From positions 1 through 32,322 of the forward strand of contig JAITUM010000038.1 of the NCBI GenBank assembly GCA_031286305.1: 32,322 nt of DNA, given 5' to 3'. Each line of letters begins with the position of its first letter. Within the stretch, counting starts at the first letter, position 1. The stretch is from Candidatus Fibrimonadaceae bacterium. GTDB lineage: Bacteria > Fibrobacterota > Fibrobacteria > Fibrobacterales > Fibrobacteraceae. Made by a program: the position numbers and the translations under genes. The notes beneath the pieces are model-generated. The model saw only the letters and a program-made list of their open reading frames with translations. It was not told the origin of the DNA and ran no database searches. Positions 1 to 7,698 of the stretch are shown piece after piece.

Positions 1-126
1 GCGGAGCTTTTTGAAGAAGCCATTGTTGAAGAGTCTTTGGGAGAAAAGATAAGCAAAAGGATTATTGACGAGTCTCTTAAAGGCATAGCAAATGAGGTGT
101 CAAAATCAATGAAAAGGAAAAAATAA
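1..126 (+). CDS. C-terminal end of an unidentified protein (truncated by window start)
   Basis: Open frame from base 1 (AELFEEAIVEESLGEKISKRIIDESLKGIANEVSKSMKRKK) to TAA at 124-126, 2 nt before the next ATG. Confidence 0.6.
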   Translation, partial: AELFEEAIVEESLGEKISKRIIDESLKGIANEVSKSMKRKK

Positions 127-128
127 AA

Positions 129-1184
129 ATGGTTAGTGAATTAACACGCAATACATTTTTCTTATTAACGATAATTTTCTGCGCTCTTGCCTTTGGGCAA
201 AAGCCCACTGTTGCTGTTGTGATGAATGATAGAATCGCCGATAAGCCTAGAAAGCTATCCACTGGTGCGTATGACCAACTTCACGGAGTGATAGAGGAAT
301 TAATAGATAGCAAGTATGCGATATTTGACCGCTCTGATGATGTGCAAAAATTTCTAATGGAAGAGCAAGCGTATCAAAGGAGTGGTGCTGTTAGCGACAA
401 CACTATAAAGGCTTTAGGCGAGCAATTTGGTGTTCAGTGGCTGTGCATAGTATCGGTTAATTGGTCTAAAGATAGTTACCACTTGCAAGCAAGGCTTACG
501 GACATTGTAACAAGAAGGTCTAAAACAGTTACTGCTGATAGCCCGTTAAATAGCAACAAGGCAATTCGTTCTGCGGCAGCGGAAATAGCAAATAAGCTAC
601 TTGACCTTGCCGACTCAAAAAGCATGGGAGGCGCAGGTTCCAGCGGCGGTTCCAGCGGCGGTTCCAGAGGCAGTTCTGCCGACAACACCTTCACCGATTC
701 TCGTGATGGCAAAAAATACCGCACTGTTAAAATTGGCAGTCTTGTATGGATGGCAGAGAATTTAAATTACAGAGCCGGTAATAGCTGGTGTTATGATAAC
801 GATGATTTTAGTTGCAGGAAATTTGGTCGTTTGTACGACTGGGAAACTGCTATGAAAGTTTGTCCGCAGGGTTGGCATTTGCCTAGTCGCAGCGAATGGA
901 GTTATTTGGTTCAAAACGCTGGGGATAGTGTAGCTGGAACAAAGCTTAAGGCTAAATCTCCTTCTTGGAACGGCACTGATGATTTTGGTTTTTCGGCTTT
1001 GCCGGGCGGCTTCCGCTATACGGATGGCAGTTTCGACTTTGTCGGTTCATTCGGCGGTTGGTGGACGGCTACGGAGAGTGGAAGCAATGCCTTCAACCGG
1101 AACATGCGTTCGAGCGTCGAGGGTGTGTTCGAGAACAGCAATTCTAAGGCTCTCGGTTTTTCTGTTCGTTGCGTGAAGGATTAG
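129..1184 (+). CDS. Exported protein with CsgG/LpoB-like N-terminal domain, Gly/Ser linker and C-terminal FISUMP domain
   Basis: Signal-peptide-like N-terminus; 'RSDDVQKFLMEEQAYQRSGAVSDNTIKALGEQFGVQWLCIV' shared with ORF 2087; 'DSRDGKKYRTVKIGSLVWMAENLNYRAG..CYDND..C..FGRLYDWETAMKVCPQGWHLPSRSEW' is typical of FISUMP. Confidence 0.9.
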   Translation: MVSELTRNTFFLLTIIFCALAFGQKPTVAVVMNDRIADKPRKLSTGAYDQLHGVIEELIDSKYAIFDRSDDVQKFLMEEQAYQRSGAVSDNTIKALGEQFGVQWLCIVSVNWSKDSYHLQARLTDIVTRRSKTVTADSPLNSNKAIRSAAAEIANKLLDLADSKSMGGAGSSGGSSGGSRGSSADNTFTDSRDGKKYRTVKIGSLVWMAENLNYRAGNSWCYDNDDFSCRKFGRLYDWETAMKVCPQGWHLPSRSEWSYLVQNAGDSVAGTKLKAKSPSWNGTDDFGFSALPGGFRYTDGSFDFVGSFGGWWTATESGSNAFNRNMRSSVEGVFENSNSKALGFSVRCVKD

Positions 1185-1198
1185 GTGAGGAGAATGCT

Positions 1199-2041
1199 AT
1201 GGATGTAAAAGCTATATGGTTATTGCTAGTAGAGAAAGTTACAGCTGCACCTGCTACTATGATATCCGCAGGTACTGCTATAGCAGCCGTGATTGCAATT
1301 ATAAAATTTGGGTCAAAGATTTTGGATATAATACTTAATCCCAGAATTGAGAAAGTAGTTGATAAAAAAATAATTGATAAAATGCTTAACGAAAAAATCG
1401 AAAAGTATTTGAGCAATATAAACCACAAACAGCTTAGTACTGATGCTCATTTATCAAGAATGATTAGCCATCTTTTATTGGAAACTTCAAAAGAAAAAAA
1501 ACCGAAAGAGTATGTATGGGCTATAGGCTGGGCTTTTCGCTCGTTTCAGCGATATGCAAATATTTACAAGGAAAATGAAAAGAATTATAACGATTTTGCC
1601 GGCGACTTGATAAAAATAATTGCAGACTCAATGGGAATAATATCTAACTTAGAAATAACTGAACTTCATGAGCAAATAAAAGGTAACAATAGATTAAATA
1701 GAAAAACAGTGCGCATGGTTAAAGATATATTTGATTTTTATGAAAATGAACAGTCTAGAAAATTACTTAACAATTGCGCCAGTGTTATTGATTATGATGA
1801 TTTCCGTCTTTTATGCAAAAATTTTGTTCAGTTAATAATTTTATCTTGCCCTTTGCCTGCTAATGATAAAAGCACGCTAGAAAATATTGAGTCGAAGTTA
1901 AAAGATATTTCAACTTATAAAGAATCGGAAATGTTCAATAAAATAGTGGAATCAATTGACAAAAGTGTTATTTCTAATTTGAAAAAAGATATAAGCAGCA
2001 GTGTAGAAAAAATACAAAACAGTGCTGTAACGAACCGCTGA
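1199..2041 (+). CDS. Hypothetical membrane-anchored protein
   Basis: ATG at 1199 after GGTGAGGA; N-terminal hydrophobic stretch (APATMISAGTAIAAVIAIIKF), then a charged helical body; no family recognised. Confidence 0.65.
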   Translation: MDVKAIWLLLVEKVTAAPATMISAGTAIAAVIAIIKFGSKILDIILNPRIEKVVDKKIIDKMLNEKIEKYLSNINHKQLSTDAHLSRMISHLLLETSKEKKPKEYVWAIGWAFRSFQRYANIYKENEKNYNDFAGDLIKIIADSMGIISNLEITELHEQIKGNNRLNRKTVRMVKDIFDFYENEQSRKLLNNCASVIDYDDFRLLCKNFVQLIILSCPLPANDKSTLENIESKLKDISTYKESEMFNKIVESIDKSVISNLKKDISSSVEKIQNSAVTNR

Positions 2042-2086
2042 GGCTTAGGAATTTTTAACAAGAAACTTCAACACAGGAGACTGCAA

Positions 2087-2962
2087 ATGAAAACCCTTAA
2101 ATTAATCGCCATGCTTTTGCTTTTTTGCAATATTGCAATGGCTCAGCAGAAATCAAAGGTAGCGATTGGTGTTATTGGCGAAGAACCGCCCAAATCCAAT
2201 GCTCTTAAAGGCCTTGGTTCGCAATTGACAAAAGCTCTGGTAAAGAACGGCGAATACACTGCCGTTGACCGCTCGGATGCAATACTCAAACAGATTGGCA
2301 AAGAGCATCGTTATCAGAGAAGCGGTGCTGTGAGCGACAGGCAGATTAGAGAGCTTGGAAAACAATTTGGCGTGCAGTATATGTGCATAGTTGAAAGTTC
2401 GAAAGTTATGGATTCTTATTTGCTTGAAGCGAAGTTGGTTGATGTGGAAACCGCAGAAATAATAGGCATGGGCAGCACTCCCAGCGGGCTTGCCAGCATT
2501 GGAGATTTGATTGCTGCCAGCGAGGAACTGTCAATTCAGCTTTTGGGTTCAGGAACAAAGGGCAGAGGCAGTCAGCGGCAATCCGGCAGTTATGGAAGCG
2601 GGGTGTTTTTAGACCCGAAATATAAACCAAATGAAATTAGCCAAAACTTTATAGATGTTGTTGGCAGCAAAATTCCAATGATAAGTGCCGGAACTTGTGT
2701 AAGCGGTATAATGGTTCGAATTGAAGCGAAAGAACCGAGTTGTTCGAAAGGTTCAATTGGTTTGGTGTGTGGCATTGATGTAAGTTTAAGCGGAACAGAT
2801 TGTAAAAATAACAAAAAACTTAACTTGAGAGGCTCGATAAGAGGCATGGATAGATATAGAGAAGAGTTGGCTCTTAGGCAAATGTGGAGAAGGTTTGACG
2901 ACGGGACACTAGAATTCTTGGATGATTGGAAAGATAAACTTAAACCCTGGATGGAAAAATGA
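2087..2962 (+). CDS. Exported protein with CsgG/LpoB-like domain
   Basis: Signal peptide; 'VDRSDAILKQIGKEHRYQRSGAVSDRQIRELGKQFGVQYMCIVESS' parallels ORF 129; AGGAGA RBS. Confidence 0.8.
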   Translation: MKTLKLIAMLLLFCNIAMAQQKSKVAIGVIGEEPPKSNALKGLGSQLTKALVKNGEYTAVDRSDAILKQIGKEHRYQRSGAVSDRQIRELGKQFGVQYMCIVESSKVMDSYLLEAKLVDVETAEIIGMGSTPSGLASIGDLIAASEELSIQLLGSGTKGRGSQRQSGSYGSGVFLDPKYKPNEISQNFIDVVGSKIPMISAGTCVSGIMVRIEAKEPSCSKGSIGLVCGIDVSLSGTDCKNNKKLNLRGSIRGMDRYREELALRQMWRRFDDGTLEFLDDWKDKLKPWMEK

Positions 2963-3513
2963 AATCACTGTTAAGAATAATCCCTGTGTTGCTGGCAACT
3001 TTGTCTTTTGCAACCCCCACTGTTCGTCTTGAATTGCCCAAGCAATTGCAAAAAAATGTTATTCCGAATTTTGTAGCAAGAGACAGGAATGCCGATGCTC
3101 CGTTTAATTTGGGCAGCCTTAGAAGATCGGTAAAGCCGGAAACGGAACGTGTTGTTATTGCGTATTTTGCCACTTGGTGCAAACCATGCCGCGAAGGAAT
3201 AACGAGTCTTAGCAAAAACAGTCAGCAACTTGAGGAAAACAACATCCAAGTTATTTTGGTTAATGTAGGCGAATCTGATGTAGCTTCTGTGCATAAGTGG
3301 GTAAGAGAATATGGCAATTCTGATTGGCTTCTCATTATGGATACAAGGCAGCAACTGGTTAAGCCTTTTGGTTTGTTGAAACCGGGTGAGCAGACCATAG
3401 TTTTGCCTTTAACTTTGATTTTAGATAATAAGCTTAAACCAATAGGTTTGTTAGGCACTGAAGGCGATGATTGGCCTGCTTTGCTGTGGCAAGAAGAAAA
3501 TTTTAACCCCTAA
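2959..3513 (+). CDS. TlpA/ResA-like thioredoxin-fold protein, exported
   Basis: Signal peptide, 'VIAYFATWCKPCREGITSLSK' CxxC motif; ATGA overlap with upstream gene. Confidence 0.85.
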   Translation: MKSLLRIIPVLLATLSFATPTVRLELPKQLQKNVIPNFVARDRNADAPFNLGSLRRSVKPETERVVIAYFATWCKPCREGITSLSKNSQQLEENNIQVILVNVGESDVASVHKWVREYGNSDWLLIMDTRQQLVKPFGLLKPGEQTIVLPLTLILDNKLKPIGLLGTEGDDWPALLWQEENFNP

Positions 3514-3527
3514 CAAAAGGAGATAAT

Positions 3528-4511
3528 ATGAAAAAAGTTTTAATTTCGTTATTAGTTTTGGCAAGTTTTGGCTTCACAGCCTTAAATGTTGCTGTGATAA
3601 ACACTGAAGTAGACATGGAGTCGGCAGTGGCTAAGGAGATTAAAGACTCTGAGCTTCGCTACATAACTCAAGATATACGCCGGCAGGCTACGAATAATTT
3701 GCCCAGAGGCAAGTATCGTGTTATGACAGATGTATCTGTGCAGGCGCAGAGCGAGGCGATTTTGCGGGAGTGCATGGAAGAAAACTGCATGATTGCTCTT
3801 GGCGAAAAAATAGGCGCAGATTATATTGCCCGCGGAACCTTGAGCAAATTCCGCAGAAGGTTTACCTTGACTGTTGAAATTTACGATACTAAAAATGGAA
3901 TGCTGGTAGCCAGTTCTTCAGCTGTTGAGAACGAAGAGATTGACGGGTTGCTGGATGATTTTCGGAAAATAGCTCCAAGTTTTTTCGGTAGAATGGATGG
4001 TGGTGGTAACCCAAAGACGCCTTCAAAGAAGGCAGAAAGAAAATCGTCCATGCCTTCAAGCTCTCGCTTTGGGCTTGTTGGCGGAGTTGGTTTGAATCAG
4101 TTTGATTCTGATAATTACGATTATGATAAAAAGCCAGGCGTTAAATTTGGTGTAGTCTGGTTTCAGCCAATAACTTCGAGCGGTGAATTAGAAATTAGTG
4201 CCGTATGTGGCAAGTATCCTTATTATTATTATTATAATAAAGATGAAGAAAGCAAAGAATTCACCAGCATAGATGTTCCCGTACTCTATCGTCATTCTTT
4301 CAATTCATTTTATAGCTCAGCCGGTGTGAATATAGGCATTCCTGTTAAGAATTTCCATGATGTTAGTTTAGTAGGAGACATTTTCGACATTTCTTTAGTA
4401 TTTGGTGCTGGATGGCAATCGCAATCGGGTCCGTTTTTTTTAGGTCTTAAGTATTTTATGCCTATTGTTTTTAAAGGCGGAATATATTTAGAGGCAGGGT
4501 ATTTGTTTTAA
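3528..4511 (+). CDS. CsgG/LpoB-like N-terminal domain fused to outer-membrane beta-barrel-like domain (tandem copy 1)
   Basis: Signal peptide, 'MTDVSVQAQSEAILRECMEENCMIALGEKIGADYIARGTLSK', C-terminal alternating beta pattern ending in aromatic residue (GYLF). Confidence 0.8.
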   Translation: MKKVLISLLVLASFGFTALNVAVINTEVDMESAVAKEIKDSELRYITQDIRRQATNNLPRGKYRVMTDVSVQAQSEAILRECMEENCMIALGEKIGADYIARGTLSKFRRRFTLTVEIYDTKNGMLVASSSAVENEEIDGLLDDFRKIAPSFFGRMDGGGNPKTPSKKAERKSSMPSSSRFGLVGGVGLNQFDSDNYDYDKKPGVKFGVVWFQPITSSGELEISAVCGKYPYYYYYNKDEESKEFTSIDVPVLYRHSFNSFYSSAGVNIGIPVKNFHDVSLVGDIFDISLVFGAGWQSQSGPFFLGLKYFMPIVFKGGIYLEAGYLF

Positions 4512-4523
4512 GGATTTGTTTTT

Positions 4524-5528
4524 ATGAAAAAAGTTTTAATTTCGTTATTAGTTTTGGCAAGTTTTGGTTTTTCTGCCTTAAATGTTGCTGTGATAAACAC
4601 TGAAATAGACATGGAGTCGGCAGTGGCTAAGGAGATTAAAGATTCTGAGCTTCGCTACATAACTCAAGATATACGCCGGCAGGCTACGAATAATTTGCCC
4701 AGAGGCAAGTATCGTGTTATGACAGATGTATCTGTACAGGCGCAGGGCGAGGCGGTTTTGCAAGAATGCATGGAGGAAAACTGCATGATTGCTCTTGGCG
4801 AAAAAATAGGCGCAGATTATATTGCCCGCGGAACCTTGAGCAAATTCCGCAGAAGATTTACCTTGACTGTTGAAATTTACGATACCAAGAATGGAATGCT
4901 GGTGGCTAGTTCTTCGGCTATTGAGAACGAAGAGATTGATGGTTTGCTAGATGATTTTAGGAAAATAGCTCCAAGTTTTTTTAGAAAGATGAGTGGAACT
5001 GATAGTAAAAAGACTACTACAAGTAAAACAGAAAAAGTATCGTCCGTGCCTTCAAGCTCTCGTTTTGGAATTGTTGGCGGAGTAGGTTTGAATCAGTTTA
5101 AAAGTAATAATCACGATTATAATAAAAAGCCAAGCGTTAAATTTGGTGTAGTCTGGTTTCAGCCAATAACTTCGAGCGGAGAATTAGAAATTAATGCCGT
5201 ATGTAGCAGGTATCCTTATTATTATGATAATTATTATAGTGATAATCATGATCTTAATGATTCATTCATCAGCATAGATATTCCCGTACTCTATCGCCAT
5301 TCTTTCAGTTCATTTTATAGCTCAGCTGGTGTGAATATAGGCATTCTTATTAGTGATTATCTTCTCGGTGGTGATGATGTTAGTTTAGTAGGAGACATTT
5401 TCGACGTTTCTTTAGTATTTGGTGCTGGATGGCAATCGCAATCGGGTCCGTTTTTTTTAGGTCTTAAGTATTTTATGCCTATTGTTTTTAAAGGCGGAAT
5501 ATTTTTAGAGGCAGGGTATTTGTTTTAG
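4524..5528 (+). CDS. CsgG/LpoB-like N-terminal domain fused to outer-membrane beta-barrel-like domain (tandem copy 2)
   Basis: Near-identical to ORF 3528 over the first ~430 bp and the last ~150 bp; divergent in linker and predicted loops. Confidence 0.8.
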   Translation: MKKVLISLLVLASFGFSALNVAVINTEIDMESAVAKEIKDSELRYITQDIRRQATNNLPRGKYRVMTDVSVQAQGEAVLQECMEENCMIALGEKIGADYIARGTLSKFRRRFTLTVEIYDTKNGMLVASSSAIENEEIDGLLDDFRKIAPSFFRKMSGTDSKKTTTSKTEKVSSVPSSSRFGIVGGVGLNQFKSNNHDYNKKPSVKFGVVWFQPITSSGELEINAVCSRYPYYYDNYYSDNHDLNDSFISIDIPVLYRHSFSSFYSSAGVNIGILISDYLLGGDDVSLVGDIFDVSLVFGAGWQSQSGPFFLGLKYFMPIVFKGGIFLEAGYLF

Positions 5529-5561
5529 GAAGCAGGGCGTCCACAATTCATGGCTGGGCAA

Positions 5562-5804
5562 TCACGTTGTTGGATTACCCCTACACAAAATTGCTTTTAA
5601 ATGTTCTTTACCCCATAAAATCGGGTTTTTGTGAATGTATTCTGCAATTTCTGCATATTCTGTTTCGTTGCGGATAACATGTTCGTAATAATTGCGTTGC
5701 CATAGCTTCTTGTTAAATGGTACCCAACTTGAGGTTTTAACTCCATTTATGTATTTATTCGTTGTTCCTGTTTTGCAACGGTTAATTAAATACGGCAACG
5801 ACAT
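5562..5804 (-). pseudogene. REP-associated tyrosine transposase (RAYT/Y1_Tnp) C-terminal remnant
   Basis: 'VPFNKKLWQRNYYEHVIRNETEYAEIAEYIHKNPILWGKE' is typical of RAYT C-terminal sequence; the N-terminal HUH region is absent. Confidence 0.75.
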
Positions 5805-5844
5805 TTCGTATTGATTTGTGGTTGGGTAACCATAATTCGTTGCA

Positions 5845-5868
5845 GGGCAATCAACAACGTGATTGCCC
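5845..5868. repeat. REP-like hairpin GGGCAATCA-N6-TGATTGCCC
   Basis: Perfect 9-bp stem; related fragments at 5557-5584, 7196-7211 and 7268-7275. Confidence 0.6.
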
Positions 5869-6001
5869 CATAGGCACTAACACAATCTCATTTTAACTCA
5901 TAAACCTGCGAAAAATATCATTTTTTTTAGGTTGACCTGCGCTTCGCATGATTCGCCAGCGATATGCTAAGCGGGGAGAGCGTCGAATAGTTGTGGCTGG
6001 G

Positions 6002-6973
6002 CTACAATAACCCAAACTTTTGCTTTGCCTCGGTCAAAGAAACGCCACTCTCCCAAAGGGAAAACAACTCCCTAGTTCGTTCTTCGCGACCCTCCTCACG
6101 ACCTCTAGCTTCGCCAATGGCAACGCCTCGCGCCTCACCAATGGTGATGCCACGTGCTTCACCTCGCGCCTCGCCCTGCTCCTCTGCATAAGCCAACTGA
6201 GCGTAGCGGTCGTTCTTGCCCATAAAACGAGCTAAATACTGATCATACTCCATACGAGAAAAATTAGAAATAAGTATAACAGACATTTGGTAAAAATTTG
6301 TAGATGGGCTTTTTTTGATATTCTGGTAAAATTCAGCGCGGGTGTATAAACGGTCAAGAAGATCATTTTTGAAATGCGCAGGCTTTTCCTCAAATTCGTG
6401 GGCATGGCGAAGCGAGTAAATGAGTTGGTCACCAAAGCTCTGGCATTCATTGACAGTTTTGATAAAACGAGGCAGTACCACAAAAGCAAGGTTGAGGTAG
6501 TTGTATCTAACATTGAGATTCTCATCATTTCGTTGCGAAATGTATTGCACTACCCCATTGCAGTCAGGACCAAAGTCCATGTCGAAATCGAGGAAGTTGA
6601 GGGAATAGTGATTGGGGAAGTTGAAATCCCAAGCTATGCCTTTTTTGCCAGAGCTGGCTATGGAAGTGCCGGAATAGAAGAGGGCTCTCTGAATGAAGTG
6701 CTTTTGGGGCAATATCTGCATCTCAGTTATGAACCTGTTGCCTTCGGCGTCTTGACAGTGTATGTCTAGAACGGCATCTCTGTCTGTTGGCGTTTGTCCT
6801 GGTATGTAAGGGTTCTTGATATCAACATCCTTTATTGGGTGAGCAAGTTTGCACTCGAGGAATGTGTTTAGCATTGCCACGAGCAAGTCTTTGTCTTCTT
6901 CGCTTGCGAATACTCTTTTGAATGCCAAATCTTGCGTTAGCTGAGCGTAGCGTCCAAGAGTTATTTTTTCCAT
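6002..6973 (-). CDS. Rpn family / PD-(D/E)XK nuclease family transposase
   Basis: 'LTQDLAFKRVFASEEDKDLLVAMLNTFLE...DAVLDIHCQDAEGNRFITEMQ' motif and C-terminal GEARG-type repeats; AGGTTC/GGAGG RBS upstream. Confidence 0.9.
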   Translation of the reverse strand: MEKITLGRYAQLTQDLAFKRVFASEEDKDLLVAMLNTFLECKLAHPIKDVDIKNPYIPGQTPTDRDAVLDIHCQDAEGNRFITEMQILPQKHFIQRALFYSGTSIASSGKKGIAWDFNFPNHYSLNFLDFDMDFGPDCNGVVQYISQRNDENLNVRYNYLNLAFVVLPRFIKTVNECQSFGDQLIYSLRHAHEFEEKPAHFKNDLLDRLYTRAEFYQNIKKSPSTNFYQMSVILISNFSRMEYDQYLARFMGKNDRYAQLAYAEEQGEARGEARGITIGEARGVAIGEARGREEGREERTRELFSLWESGVSLTEAKQKFGLL

Positions 6974-7288
6974 AAGAACCTCCGTTAATTTATGTTCTCT
7001 ATATCCTTAGACGGAAAAAACGGGAAAAATAATTTTAAAAGTGCAAAAAAAATGCAAAATGCAACTACCTGTTGTCATTTGCGGCGATTTTGGGTTAATT
7101 TCGTCGTTTTTTTTTGAAAAAACAGAGCGTTGCGACGTAGGAGGCACTAACTGGCATGTTTGCATTACCAAACAATGGCTTAAGTTAATGCCTATGTTGG
7201 ATTGCCCCTACGGTTTTTTGTTTTGTATAGACAAGAGACATAGTTTACAGCCCAGCCATGAATTGTGATTGCCCCTCATGCAGCCATG

Positions 7289-7513
7289 CTATCCTTCCAA
7301 TTCTATATCTTTATATTTCTGCTCTAAAAATTTATCCACAGACATTTTTCCTGCATACTTTCCGCGCAATTTGAAAAAATCTGTAGAGCTAATTCTATTT
7401 ACGGCATCTTCAAAAAACACAACCATAACCCTATTGCCATCTTGAGTCCCAATAGGCTTTTCATCTAATTCCACCACTCCACTCTTGTACATGCCATACA
7501 CAGCAGCTTGCAT
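7289..7513 (-). CDS. Small antitoxin-like protein (no toxin partner recognised)
   Basis: ATG at 7513 after GGAGGAATAGTT; MQAAVYGMYKSGVVELDEKPIGTQDGNRVMVVFFED resembles short beta-strand antitoxin N-termini. Confidence 0.5.
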   Translation of the reverse strand: MQAAVYGMYKSGVVELDEKPIGTQDGNRVMVVFFEDAVNRISSTDFFKLRGKYAGKMSVDKFLEQKYKDIELEG

Positions 7514-7698
7514 AACTATTCCTCCGGCAAGATTTCCTTCTAAAAGAGAAAATAATATTTTTTTTGCCTTTACGCATAACGGTGCGTTAGAGAACAATAT
7601 ACGCCTTGCGCAACGGTATGCGGGCAAGAAGGGGTAGCGGCGCACGGAGTAGCCGCGAGGGGAAGACCTTCCCCTAAAAAATTTTCTAAATTCCTCCC

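Larger units (their letters stand above)
5542..7267. mobile_element. Accessory island bounded by 17-bp inverted repeats, containing RAYT remnant and Rpn-like ORF
   Basis: CACAATTCATGGCTGGG at 5542-5558 and its exact reverse complement CCCAGCCATGAATTGTG at 7251-7267; internal REP-like GGGCAATCA/TGATTGCCC hairpin. Confidence 0.5.

Noticed and set aside
6374-6769. 131-aa plus-strand ORF antisense to the Rpn-like gene (also 5991-6191, 6020-6235)
   Set aside because: Opposite strand of a recognised family member; no independent support.
7041-7268. 75-aa ORF in the REP-rich segment
   Set aside because: No family resemblance; it spans REP-like repeats and appears to be chance.
7659-7692. GGGGAAGACCTTCCCC followed by TAAAAAATTTT as a rho-independent terminator
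   Set aside because: Very small loop and no clean T-tract after the stem on either strand, and it directly precedes a start codon.
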